A stretch of DNA of 64,000 nt from Lachnospiraceae bacterium (GTDB lineage: Bacteria > Bacillota > Clostridia > Lachnospirales > Lachnospiraceae), in NCBI GenBank assembly GCA_002892395.1, contig NBBL01000007.1:62130-126129 (forward strand), in the 5' to 3' direction. Within the stretch, counting starts at the first letter, position 1, and every line of letters begins with the position of its first letter. The translations under genes were made by a program, and so were the position numbers. The notes under the pieces are model-generated. The model searched no databases and was not told the DNA's origin. It saw nothing but the letters and a program-made list of their open reading frames with translations. Positions 43,898-52,914 of the stretch are shown one piece after another.

Positions 43898-44455
43898 TCA
43901 GTAAAGCGTTCTGCGGACAATCTCCAGTACGGCAGACGGATCATAGTCCTTCCGAAGCATGGCGGAAAGCATGAAGGAAAATAGCACATCCGCAAATTGT
44001 TCAAGGGTAAATTGATCGGTAAAGGCATCCGGTCGGATCTTGGCGTCCTGCTTCAAAGCCCCACAGATCTCCTTCCATATGTGCTGCCAAGTCCGCTGCA
44101 TGCGCCTCTTTCCATCCGTCTTATCCTCCCACAGAAAGCCCAAGGAATGCAGGGCAAAGAAGCCGGGATATCGGTCATTGCCGCAGGCCATTCGCTCATA
44201 CATCCATGTGACGCAGCTCAGCACATCCTGAAAGACTCCCGCCTCCTCCGGGCAATGAAATATTTCACCCCAAACGCTCTCCACGGTTTCGCCGACCAGC
44301 TCCTTCTTGGAGTCAAAATAGTTATAAATCGAGCCTACCGACACCCCGCAGGCAGCCGCTACCGAACGAATATTGACTGCGGTCCAGCCCTGCTTCCGAA
44401 TCAGCTCCCGGCTGATGCCAAGAATTTCTTCTCTTGATGTCACCCCTGTATTCAC
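43898..44455 (-). CDS. TetR-family transcriptional regulator
   Basis: A 185-residue TetR protein with the N-terminal helix-turn-helix (EEILGISRELIRKQGW, SVAAACGVSVGSIYNYFDSK) and a C-terminal ligand domain that matches no close family. The start is GTG with GAGGTGAGG ahead. Neighbours are the HicAB fusion downstream and a membrane Asp-box protein upstream; no obvious efflux pump is close, so its target is unclear. Confidence 0.9.
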   Translation of the reverse strand: MNTGVTSREEILGISRELIRKQGWTAVNIRSVAAACGVSVGSIYNYFDSKKELVGETVESVWGEIFHCPEEAGVFQDVLSCVTWMYERMACGNDRYPGFFALHSLGFLWEDKTDGKRRMQRTWQHIWKEICGALKQDAKIRPDAFTDQFTLEQFADVLFSFMLSAMLRKDYDPSAVLEIVRRTLY

Positions 44456-44628
44456 ATCCTCACCTCGGTTTGAATGCTGTTCAATTCCGTTATACCGAAA
44501 AGCTGTCCGACTGTCAAGGACACAAGAGCTAATCTCCCATCCCCCGGCAATCTCTGTCTCCGCGGTGAGCGGAACCGAACAAAGAGAATCGATCCCCCGG
44601 TTTCCGGGACTTGCATCCTCCGGCTTCG

Positions 44629-46095
44629 TTACTGTGAGGGCTTCCAGGTTGTTCCATTGTCGTCAGAGCGGAACAAAATTCCCTCCGTTTCTCCCACACC
44701 AGGAGTCACAAGAATGGAAAGGCTTTTCCCTTCATAAGTCGGCATCAAAAGATACTGATAATCGTCCCGGGTCAATCCATCCGATTTCCCCGGCTCCGGA
44801 ACTTCTTTCACCTGATCCATGGGAAGGGAAATCGCTTCAAAATGACCACCGCCATCCCGTGTCACAAAAATTTGTGAATGCCCCCCGGACGCACCCTGCA
44901 GTCCGATAAAGCCCAGTTCTTCCGTAAAAAATTCAATTCCTTCCGCGACACCGGCATGATCCACAAACGGATTCTCATTGATCATCCTCCAGCTGCTCCC
45001 GCCGTCTTCGGTTTTCTCCAGCTCATAAAATCTGGATCCGGCAGCTGCATCCGTGACAATCAATCGGTATCCCGTTTCACTGCCGGGAACAAAGGTGTAT
45101 ACCGTGCCGTTGCTGTCATCTGTCGTCCAACCACCTTCCTTCCTGCTGCTTCCGATTACTGCCCGGTCATGCATCGTATCCAGTGTGTGCTGTGAGATGT
45201 ACTCCGGCTCCATGAGATACCTGATCGGAGTGACGGAGGCCTGATCCGGCAGATAAAGCGACATCGCATATCCCCTGATCTCACCGCCTTCTGACAACAG
45301 ACCCAGGGCAGATACCGAGCCTGGCCTTCCGTCTCCGTCCGCATCTCCCTCCAAAAACCGCAGTCCTTCGTCAGTATGAAATGTTCTCCGCCCGCTGTAA
45401 AAAATCCCGTAGCGCCGGTTCCTGCTTAAAGTGTACCACGTTTCCACTTCACTTCGAAAATCTGAGGCATCAAGAAGCACAAAAAGCGGAGACAGTGCTT
45501 TTTCTCCATCAAGACTGAAATCTGTGTCGCGGTTAATCCAGACATCAAGTTTATCACTGTGTTCAGCGTTGTAGGAAAGTAAGAAGGTGCGAATTTTTCC
45601 AGAGGCATCTTGTCCGCAGAGCATAGTCTCCATGTCTGTGATGGTCCCGTCTGCCCGAAAGATCACCGTAAGATTGTCGGAAAGATACAGCTCCTCCGGC
45701 AGGGATACAGCTTTTCTCACGTCCTTCAGCATTCCCCGGATCCCGTCTTCATAGAGATTGGAATGCACAAATTTGATTGTCCTATGGTTCTGCAGGCTCT
45801 GAATTTTCCAGGCAAGCTTGCCGTGGTAGGGGATCCCGGTGTACGCAATCAGACCGCCGAACAAGGCCGTGACAATCAAAAAGACTGCCAAACGCGCCTT
45901 TGGAAAGGGGGCCCGGTATCCTTCGTGGCTCAATTTGAGCTTTACCGGCAGAAGCAAAAGCAACAGCAAGACAAAGGGAAGCATCCATGTCAGCCGAGTC
46001 TGCATTGACCCAAGCTGACACAGCTTCCAGAGAAGATACATACAGATTGCATATAACACCAGCAGTATGAAATCAACCATCCGCTTCACAGCCAA
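44629..46095 (-). CDS. Membrane protein with extracellular Asp-box (sialidase-like) domain
   Basis: A 488-residue protein with two or three N-terminal membrane helices (8-25, 36-51, 68-86) and a large outer domain. The C-terminal third has sialidase-type Asp boxes (TEDGGSSW, TRDGGGHF, SDDNGTTW) indicating beta-propeller blades. No catalytic residues of a sialidase could be placed. It resembles no named family; a carbohydrate-binding or structural propeller is possible. Its strand matches the operon at 46-54 kb just upstream, but 60 bases and a change of gene type separate them. Confidence 0.65.
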   Translation of the reverse strand: MAVKRMVDFILLVLYAICMYLLWKLCQLGSMQTRLTWMLPFVLLLLLLLPVKLKLSHEGYRAPFPKARLAVFLIVTALFGGLIAYTGIPYHGKLAWKIQSLQNHRTIKFVHSNLYEDGIRGMLKDVRKAVSLPEELYLSDNLTVIFRADGTITDMETMLCGQDASGKIRTFLLSYNAEHSDKLDVWINRDTDFSLDGEKALSPLFVLLDASDFRSEVETWYTLSRNRRYGIFYSGRRTFHTDEGLRFLEGDADGDGRPGSVSALGLLSEGGEIRGYAMSLYLPDQASVTPIRYLMEPEYISQHTLDTMHDRAVIGSSRKEGGWTTDDSNGTVYTFVPGSETGYRLIVTDAAAGSRFYELEKTEDGGSSWRMINENPFVDHAGVAEGIEFFTEELGFIGLQGASGGHSQIFVTRDGGGHFEAISLPMDQVKEVPEPGKSDGLTRDDYQYLLMPTYEGKSLSILVTPGVGETEGILFRSDDNGTTWKPSQ

Positions 46096-46155
46096 ACCTT
46101 CTTTCCTGTCATGATGGTGCCATTCGGAAAACGCCGACTCATGAGCGCCTTGATA

Positions 46156-46605
46156 TCAAATAAGAATTTTAAACACTGCTTTTTTCACTCTTGCCGGTTG
46201 ATCAAGCATCTGGCAAGGGGCATGTACATCCTGCGGGTAAAATACGACAAACATACCTGTTCGCAGCAAAAGCTCTGTCGCGCTTGGATTCCGATAAAAC
46301 CAAATATCCTTTTCCGGATCTGCTTCAACCGCGGATCCTGCTTGGTCTAAGGGGCAGTAGCCTATCTTTTCTTCTCCAAGCAGGATACACTGAAGATCAA
46401 TGTATTTTTGATGTGCCTCCCCCCGCACCTCTTCCAAGTGTTTAGAGTCATATTCCTGAATGTTGCAAAACAAACGCTCCCCGTCAATTTTAGTTATACC
46501 AATCGGGAGCCTTGAGATATCGTGTGTCTGAATAAAGGTAATTGCCTGCTGCAGTCTTGAGCCGTCCTTATATTGCGAGAGATTTCCTATTTGGTCCAGT
46601 ATCAT
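46156..46605 (-). CDS. YhcH/YjgK/YiaL family protein (DUF386)
   Basis: A 149-residue single-domain cupin-like protein. GITKIDGERLFCNIQEYDSK, AHQKYIDLQ and FYPQDVHAPC match the family. YhcH lies in the E. coli sialic-acid operon and YiaL in a sugar-acid operon; an anomerase or epimerase role has been suggested. The ATG at 46605 has GAGAGG. It is the last gene of the nine-gene unit and supports a sugar or sugar-acid substrate. Confidence 0.88.
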   Translation of the reverse strand: MILDQIGNLSQYKDGSRLQQAITFIQTHDISRLPIGITKIDGERLFCNIQEYDSKHLEEVRGEAHQKYIDLQCILLGEEKIGYCPLDQAGSAVEADPEKDIWFYRNPSATELLLRTGMFVVFYPQDVHAPCQMLDQPARVKKAVFKILI

Positions 46606-46621
46606 TATCACCTCTCTACGC

Positions 46622-47026
46622 TTAAGCGCAGCCGACCGTAATCAAAAGATTGGCAAATGTTCGCTTCTCTCCGGTGGAAATGGCCAACCTAACCGTTGGT
46701 TTGGCCGCTGCATCATAAAAATCCCATCTGGAGAACTCCTCTAACGTGATCCCGGAAAGTGACTGCTGAAACTCATCGTAAATTTCCGGTCTTATTCCAT
46801 CCGGCTTCATGACTGCCGCTGCCTCGACATTAATTTCACAGAGGATGGTTTCCAGAACCGCAGTAACGGTCGGTTCCCCCGCTCGCAGTCCCAGGTACAC
46901 TCTTCTGCAATCCGGGCATTTACTTTCCAGTGGATAATTTCCATCTGCGATTAAAATCTGATCTCCATGACCGACAGAGGCCAACGCTTCCATGATCATC
47001 GGGTGGATGCATCCGTTTTTCTTCAT
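46622..47026 (-). CDS. RbsD/FucU-type sugar mutarotase
   Basis: A 134-residue protein of the RbsD/FucU family, which speeds conversion between ring forms of ribose or fucose. VGHGDQILIADGNYP near the N-terminus holds the catalytic histidine and aspartate. It follows the SIS gene by 17 bases and precedes the YhcH-type gene. In this operon it probably prepares a released sugar for the PfkB kinase. Which sugar is not shown. Confidence 0.88.
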   Translation of the reverse strand: MKKNGCIHPMIMEALASVGHGDQILIADGNYPLESKCPDCRRVYLGLRAGEPTVTAVLETILCEINVEAAAVMKPDGIRPEIYDEFQQSLSGITLEEFSRWDFYDAAAKPTVRLAISTGEKRTFANLLITVGCA

Positions 47027-47043
47027 TGGTCACCTTTCCCTTC

Positions 47044-47658
47044 TCATTCTTCATTTTTGCGCAATTTCCCAAGTGCTCCGTGTGGATGGTGCTTTACATA
47101 CTGTTCCGGAGTCACATGGGCATCGGTCTGCAGTATCACAGAGAGCATCTGAAGCACCAAAGTCTCTGCAAGGATCGAATTTCTTGGTGCTCGGTTCAGA
47201 GGACCGCCCTCTCCCGCCGGAACCACATCTGCCAGCAGGACAGCATCGGAAATTTTTGCCAGCCGACTCTCAGAATTCCCGGTGACACCGATAATTTTAC
47301 ACCCGTTATCTTTGGCGCAAAAGACCGTGGCAATCAACTCTTCTGTATTTCCGCTGTTTGAAATTGCAATCACAACGTCTCCGGCTACCAGTTGTCCGCT
47401 GGATCCATGGACTGCTTCTGTTCCGTGCAAGAAGTATGCCGGTGTTCCCGTAGATGTGATCAAACTTGCAATATAGCCGGCAACATGACCGGGTTTTCCA
47501 ATTCCGGTTACATGTAAACGCCCGCCCTTCTTGACCGCGCTCTGAATCAGCTCAGCTGCTTTTCCCAAGGATTTTCGGTCTGTGTTTCGTGTGTGCTCCA
47601 CTTGCTCAGCAACCGCACGATCAAATATATCCAATGCTTCCCTTGCCTCTTCCGTCAT
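47044..47658 (-). CDS. SIS-domain sugar-phosphate isomerase
   Basis: A 204-residue SIS-fold protein with VTGIGKPGHVAGYIAS, the phosphate-binding loop ISNSGNTEEL and a C-terminal helix typical of KpsF/GutQ without CBS domains. Relatives isomerise arabinose 5-phosphate or hexulose 6-phosphate. It overlaps the kinase gene by four bases, so it likely acts on the product of that kinase. Confidence 0.87.
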   Translation of the reverse strand: MTEEAREALDIFDRAVAEQVEHTRNTDRKSLGKAAELIQSAVKKGGRLHVTGIGKPGHVAGYIASLITSTGTPAYFLHGTEAVHGSSGQLVAGDVVIAISNSGNTEELIATVFCAKDNGCKIIGVTGNSESRLAKISDAVLLADVVPAGEGGPLNRAPRNSILAETLVLQMLSVILQTDAHVTPEQYVKHHPHGALGKLRKNEE

Positions 47659-48662
47659 TTCAAAATCTCCTTTACTTTTTCAAGAATTTTAATGTCACGT
47701 CCTGCATCTCGATGAAACGAAATCGCCTGATCCAGAGTGGAAAGACTGGGCTGTGCTCCCATCAGGGAAACTGTTCTCGCAGCGATCATATTGGAAAACT
47801 CCATTGCTTCTCCATCGTCCAACCCGGCGACCTTTGCCGTGCAAAATGCTCCAACAAAGGAGTCTCCTGCAGCCGTCGGATCGACAGCCTGAATTCCCCG
47901 CATGCTCGGTCTTACAATGACCTGGTCATCCTGTATGGTCATCGCCCCGGCGTCGCCCAGGGTCATCAGCAATTTTCTCAATCCTCTCCTTTTCATGGCC
48001 GCTTTGATTCCTTCAATCGCTTCTTCTGTAATCGGTGCTCCTTCCCTTCGGATCAGGCACCCCAGGAGACCAGCCGCTTCTGTTTCATTGGGGGATAAAT
48101 ATGTGATATTTCCCATCAATTCCTCTGGGATCGGTGCGATTGGAGCCGGATTCAGCATAACCGGAACCCCTCTTTTTTTCGCAAAGGATGCCACTATGCA
48201 ATTGATTTCCATGGGAATCTCAAGCTGCAGCATCACCATATCATACTGATCGATTTCATGCTCTAAAAACCGAACTTCTTCTGCCTTAATCGTATGGTTT
48301 GCGCCGGGAATCACAATAATTCGATTGCTCAGCGCTCTGCCACCTTTCGTTGTAATCATGACATTCCCAATTCCGCTTGAAATACCATCGTCTGCACGCA
48401 TCACATGCTGTACATCTACGCCGGCCTGTTTCAAGGACTCGATTAATCGATCCCCAAAGCTATCGCGTCCAACCTTCCCGACCATGGTTACTTCTGCTCC
48501 GAGCAGCGCAGCCTCCATCGCCTGGTTGGCCCCCTTCCCTCCCGGGGCCGTTGTGTAGCTGCAGCCGATCACACTTTGTCCCGGCTCCGGAAAGATTTCG
48601 GTGCTTGAAATGGTATCCATAACAAAGCTTCCGACTACAAGAATTCTTGATCTCTTGCTCAT
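47655..48662 (-). CDS. PfkB-family carbohydrate kinase (ribokinase-like)
   Basis: A 335-residue kinase with GGKGANQAMEAALLGA at the N-terminus and DPTAAGDSFVGAF, whose aspartate is the catalytic base; the usual GAGD reads AAGD. Closest in look to ribokinase, though KDG kinases share the fold. It phosphorylates a sugar or sugar acid with ATP. It precedes the SIS isomerase with overlap and follows the tripartite transporter by 29 bases. Confidence 0.9.
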   Translation of the reverse strand: MSKRSRILVVGSFVMDTISSTEIFPEPGQSVIGCSYTTAPGGKGANQAMEAALLGAEVTMVGKVGRDSFGDRLIESLKQAGVDVQHVMRADDGISSGIGNVMITTKGGRALSNRIIVIPGANHTIKAEEVRFLEHEIDQYDMVMLQLEIPMEINCIVASFAKKRGVPVMLNPAPIAPIPEELMGNITYLSPNETEAAGLLGCLIRREGAPITEEAIEGIKAAMKRRGLRKLLMTLGDAGAMTIQDDQVIVRPSMRGIQAVDPTAAGDSFVGAFCTAKVAGLDDGEAMEFSNMIAARTVSLMGAQPSLSTLDQAISFHRDAGRDIKILEKVKEILK

Positions 48663-48691
48663 GACAAAGGACTCCTTCGTTAAAATAAAGC

Positions 48692-50251
48692 TTATGCAGA
48701 CTTTTTGGGAATGATCTTATGAATCAAAGGTTCAAGCAACGGACTCAAAACAGAAATCAGCGAGACCATAAGAAAGGCAAAACAAATGGGACTTCTCACA
48801 AAAATCGAGAAATCTCCTCCGCTCATAATCAGCGAGCCGCTGAAATTTTGTTCAGCGGTTATTCCTAAAATAATACCTAGAATAATAGCTGAGGGGGCAA
48901 ACTTGAATTTCTTAAGAAAATATCCCAGGATGCCGAACCCGATCATGATATAAACGTCCGTCATGGAATGATTATAGGAATAAGTTCCGACAAAGGTAAT
49001 CAGAATAATAATCGGAATCAAAATGTGATTGGGAATGTTGATAACCTTTGCAAACAAACGGATTAATGAAAAGCCAAATGCTCCCATGATGACATTAGCC
49101 AACATGAACCCGATAAAAATCGCGTAAACGCGAGAAGTATCCTTCAAGAAAAGGAGCGGCCCCGGTTGAATGCCCTGCGCCATGAGCGCTCCCATCAGAA
49201 TGGCGGTGGCCCCATCTCCGGGGATGCCAAGTGTCAACATTGGTATCATCGCACCGCCCGATACGGCGTTATTTCCGGACTCAGAGGCACAGATCCCCCG
49301 TGGATCTCCATGACCGAATCTTCTCTTATCTTTTGCCCAGCGCTTTGCCTCATTATAAGCGATCCAAGAAGAAATGTCTCCTCCAGTACCGGGAACACAA
49401 CCAATAAACGTTCCGATCACGGATGATCGTAAAACGGTTGTCATGACAAGCTTCAAATCTTGCGCTGTCGGAAATACGCGATCTATCTTCGCACTTGATT
49501 TTATGGCTTTTATATGATGATTTCTGTTATAAAATTCATCCTCGATTGATTGCAACACCTGGGCAAATGCAAACAAACCGATCAAAATCGGAATGAAGGA
49601 AATCCCCCCGATCAAATATGTGCTTCCAAAGGTAAATCTCATTTTTCCACTCATGCCATCAATTCCGATGGTCGCAATAAACAACCCCAGAAACCCGCCA
49701 ATAATCCCCTTCAGCACGGATTCCGAAGAGATTGAGCTGATAATGGAAATCCCGAATAATGCCAGTGCAAAGTATTCCGGCTTCGAGAATGAGGTTGCAA
49801 CACGTGCCAGCTGCGGCGCCAGTAAGATCAGCATAATCGCACTGAAAATGCCCCCAAACATACTGGAAAATGTGGAAAGCCCCAAGGCCCTTCCCGGCTG
49901 AGGCGGAAGCTGTAATCCATTGTAATCATCCAGATTGACCGGGCGATATTCATTGGCCATCGGGTAGCCATCCTCCACTGTTGCGGCTGATGCAGGTGTC
50001 CCAGGCGTCTTTAAAAGAATTGCGGAAATACTTCCGCCATAAATTGCGCCGCAATACACGCCAAGCAGCATAATAATTCCCTGTACTCCTTTGAACGTAA
50101 ACGTCATCGGATATAACAGCGCAATCCCCATATTGACGGAAAGCCCCGGCATCGCGCCTATGGCAATGCCTGCACCTGTGCCAAGTACTAAAAGTAAAAG
50201 TGTCTGAGGCGATAATGCACTCGTGAGTGCTGCTGTAAAATATGAAAACAT
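48692..50251 (-). CDS. tctA: Tripartite tricarboxylate transporter large permease (TctA)
   Basis: A 519-residue membrane protein with about ten to twelve helices; the TctA signatures GAMPGLSVNMGIALLYP and GCVPGTGGDISSWIAYNEAKR (in two parts) are clear. It is the channel subunit of a binding-protein-dependent carboxylate importer. The preferred start is ATG 50251; an ATG at 50263 abuts GGGAGG with no spacing. It lies between tctB and the kinase gene, so transport and breakdown are joined. Confidence 0.93.
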   Translation of the reverse strand: MFSYFTAALTSALSPQTLLLLVLGTGAGIAIGAMPGLSVNMGIALLYPMTFTFKGVQGIIMLLGVYCGAIYGGSISAILLKTPGTPASAATVEDGYPMANEYRPVNLDDYNGLQLPPQPGRALGLSTFSSMFGGIFSAIMLILLAPQLARVATSFSKPEYFALALFGISIISSISSESVLKGIIGGFLGLFIATIGIDGMSGKMRFTFGSTYLIGGISFIPILIGLFAFAQVLQSIEDEFYNRNHHIKAIKSSAKIDRVFPTAQDLKLVMTTVLRSSVIGTFIGCVPGTGGDISSWIAYNEAKRWAKDKRRFGHGDPRGICASESGNNAVSGGAMIPMLTLGIPGDGATAILMGALMAQGIQPGPLLFLKDTSRVYAIFIGFMLANVIMGAFGFSLIRLFAKVINIPNHILIPIIILITFVGTYSYNHSMTDVYIMIGFGILGYFLKKFKFAPSAIILGIILGITAEQNFSGSLIMSGGDFSIFVRSPICFAFLMVSLISVLSPLLEPLIHKIIPKKSA

Positions 50252-50269
50252 AGCTTGGTACATCCTCCC

Positions 50270-50821
50270 TTAGATCCAGAACGGCTCAGGCAACTTCGCT
50301 TTCAGCCCCAACTCAAAAATCACAAAAATAGCAATCATGGTGCCTGCGTCTATTAAAAGTGTTTTTATCATGACATCCCTTTTGTTTTCGTTCCGATCAC
50401 AGGGCGCAAGAATCCGCATCAGAATCGGAAGAAGAATCGCGCCCGAGATATAAAACCCCAAGTATCTAAGACCAATCGAAAATGCAATGATGATCAGCAT
50501 CACAACATAAACAGGTTGATTCTGTGGCAGGTGGATGGTAACCCGATTCACGTATTCTCCGTGGGTGTTTTGGAAGTCAAGATCTCCAAGCTTTTTTGCA
50601 TTTTTTATAGTATCAAACAACAGGATAACCGCAAAAGTCACAATTCCGGCTCCCATCATGCCTGGCCAGGTTCCTGCCTTCATACCTGTCACTTTACTCG
50701 GTCCGATTCCCAACTTGATTGAAAAATACACAATCAGCAGACCAAGAACCACAGATGCCGCAGACACAACCAAATTGCAGGTTTTCATGCTGGTATACCG
50801 TGTTTTATCTTCATTTTTCAT
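50270..50821 (-). CDS. tctB: Tripartite tricarboxylate transporter small permease (TctB)
   Basis: A 183-residue membrane protein with four hydrophobic segments, as expected for TctB. It has little conserved sequence, so the call rests on helix pattern, size and its place between tctC and tctA. ATG 50821 has AGGAG; the 19 codons above it in frame are rejected. Confidence 0.85.
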   Translation of the reverse strand: MKNEDKTRYTSMKTCNLVVSAASVVLGLLIVYFSIKLGIGPSKVTGMKAGTWPGMMGAGIVTFAVILLFDTIKNAKKLGDLDFQNTHGEYVNRVTIHLPQNQPVYVVMLIIIAFSIGLRYLGFYISGAILLPILMRILAPCDRNENKRDVMIKTLLIDAGTMIAIFVIFELGLKAKLPEPFWI

Positions 50822-50926
50822 GGCATAAACTCCTAAATGAGGTAGGCGGCGGCGATACCGTCTCCTACCTCTGAACATAGACTACAGAAAACTTGTTGCA
50901 TATGTGTTCACTAAATGCTCTGGTCT

Positions 50927-51970
50927 TTACTCCTCATTAAAAGCATGCTCAGAAAACACCTTCTCATACATGGCATAGTCATCAGCCATGATTTGATCTG
51001 CTTCCTTTCCAATGTAATTGGTCGGGTCTATTCCCTGGTTCATAAAATATTGCTTGCACGCTTCTGAATTCATAGCCTTTTCCGCTGCATCACGCAGTAC
51101 CGCGAGAACATTCTCATCGGTTCCCTTTGGTGCCACGAGTGTTGCCCATGCGCGAACAGTCAGATCATGTCCCTGCTCCTTAAAGGTTTCAACATCCGGG
51201 AGAACATTGGTACGATGATCCGCCATAACAGCTAAGCACTTCAGATCCCCGGACTCTATCTGAGACAAAAAGCTGGAGGGATCTGCCAGTGTTGCATCGA
51301 TATGCTTTCCTGTAATTGCTGCCGCAATATCCGCTGTACCTCCGGGATACGGAACATGTGTCACTTCAATTCCGTACTCCTCTTCAAAAAGATACGTGGC
51401 AATATCCCAAATTGCGCCAGCTCCAGAATTTCCCACTTGGACGGTTCCCGGATTTTCCTTGCAGTATGCAACAAATTCATCAACCGTATTGTATGGTGCA
51501 TCGCCCTGCACAATCAGGGCTGCCGGCGCGGCAATCGGCATTGCGATAGCATCAAATGCCTGATATGTTAAATCGCTCTTTCCCTGAAACGGGAACATAT
51601 CCAGTTCAACGGTAACAGTCCCAAGTGTATATCCATCCGGATCTGCTGACGCGGTCTGAACCATGCCTGTGATGCCGCCTCCATCGGAGTTGTTGATGAC
51701 ATTAAATTTTAAGGCATCATTGCTTTGAGACATGTATTCCAAAAGGGCGCGGGTAGATGTATCCGTGCCGCCTCCCGGGTTTTTCGGAACAATAACTTGA
51801 ATCTCCTTCTTCGGAAAATCGGACTCAACAGCCTTCGTTGTCTCGATATCGGAAGCCGCAGCCGAACCGACTGCCTCTGTCGTTTCCGTTTTTGCGCCTC
51901 CGCTGCAGGCAACCAACGCAGTCACGCTGATTGCTGTTACAAGAGCTCCCATCATGAATCTCTTAACCAT
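50927..51970 (-). CDS. tctC: Tripartite tricarboxylate transporter receptor lipoprotein (TctC)
   Basis: A 347-residue exported receptor. Signal peptide with lipobox LVAC, Thr/Glu-rich linker, then the TctC core (FPKKEIQVIVPKNPGGGTD; VGNSGAGAIWD). TctC proteins bind a carboxylate through water-mediated contacts. ATG 51970 has GGAGGAAT at good spacing. It follows the lyase gene by 14 bases. The acidic-ligand preference of this transporter class is the main reason to propose an acidic sugar for the operon. Confidence 0.92.
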   Translation of the reverse strand: MVKRFMMGALVTAISVTALVACSGGAKTETTEAVGSAAASDIETTKAVESDFPKKEIQVIVPKNPGGGTDTSTRALLEYMSQSNDALKFNVINNSDGGGITGMVQTASADPDGYTLGTVTVELDMFPFQGKSDLTYQAFDAIAMPIAAPAALIVQGDAPYNTVDEFVAYCKENPGTVQVGNSGAGAIWDIATYLFEEEYGIEVTHVPYPGGTADIAAAITGKHIDATLADPSSFLSQIESGDLKCLAVMADHRTNVLPDVETFKEQGHDLTVRAWATLVAPKGTDENVLAVLRDAAEKAMNSEACKQYFMNQGIDPTNYIGKEADQIMADDYAMYEKVFSEHAFNEE

Positions 51971-51984
51971 TTTCCATTCCTCCC

Positions 51985-52914
51985 TCATGCATTGATAAAC
52001 TTGTTTTCTGTAGTTTCTGTCACTCTTTTTAGCATGGCCATCTCAGACTGAACCACTCTGGAAAGCAGACTTGCATCCTTTGTACGGCTGAAGGTAGAGA
52101 TGGGAAGTGCTTCAAACTTCTGCAAGTAATACTTTGCACTGACCGGATAATACTCATGCTCCATCCATGAGCTGATGGTCAACAGGTCGGACAGCTCCTG
52201 TGCCTTTCCTTCTTTCCAATGCTCCAGAAACCAGCTGTAAAGACGGCATTGCGTATTGCACATAACGCCACTATATCCGGATGCCCCTAACTTCAGGGAA
52301 TCCAGCAATGTCGCTGTATTGGCATTATATAGATGAAGATTGGTTCCCTTACTCACCTCAAGCTTTGCAGCGATATGATCAAGATCACAGCTGGTATCCT
52401 TCAAAAAATAAAATCTTCCGGTCTCCGCGCACTGCCTGGTCACCTCTTTGCTTAATACTCTCTTATACGGATAAGGGCACTCATAAAATCCAAGCTTCAC
52501 ATCTTCAGGGAGATTTGCTACCAGCTTTTGAAGATTCTTAAGCCAAACCTCGTCACTCTCATCTTGTCTCGCTATTCGGTTTGTAATCAGGATCACCGCT
52601 TCCACTCCAGTATCTGCGATCTTGTTTAATTCCCTCACCTGATCATCAAAGGAATCCGAAATATGCCCTGATGCAATGACCGGGATCCGTTTTCCGGATC
52701 GTTCCACACAATACCTTGCAATATTCACCCGTTCCTCCAGGGACAGAAAGAACACCTCGCTGGACTGGCAAACTGCAAACAAGCCTGACGCTCCATTGAT
52801 CATATACCAATCAATCAGTTTCCCAAGGCCATCATAATCAACTGCTCCCTGATCCGTAAACGGTGTGAGCATAACTGGCCAAGCTCCACCCGGAAAATGA
52901 TTTGTATCTGCCAT
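51985..52914 (-). CDS. DapA/NanA-superfamily lyase
   Basis: A 309-residue class I aldolase-fold protein. Lys172 in YFLKDTS would form the Schiff base with a 2-keto acid, and Tyr144 in FYECP matches the catalytic tyrosine. The usual GSTGE loop is changed to CQSSEVFFLS (about 49-58), so its substrate differs from dihydrodipicolinate synthase or sialate lyase. It likely splits a keto-sugar acid to pyruvate and an aldehyde. Its ATG shares a base with the stop of the Asp-box hydrolase gene. Confidence 0.85.
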   Translation of the reverse strand: MADTNHFPGGAWPVMLTPFTDQGAVDYDGLGKLIDWYMINGASGLFAVCQSSEVFFLSLEERVNIARYCVERSGKRIPVIASGHISDSFDDQVRELNKIADTGVEAVILITNRIARQDESDEVWLKNLQKLVANLPEDVKLGFYECPYPYKRVLSKEVTRQCAETGRFYFLKDTSCDLDHIAAKLEVSKGTNLHLYNANTATLLDSLKLGASGYSGVMCNTQCRLYSWFLEHWKEGKAQELSDLLTISSWMEHEYYPVSAKYYLQKFEALPISTFSRTKDASLLSRVVQSEMAMLKRVTETTENKFINA

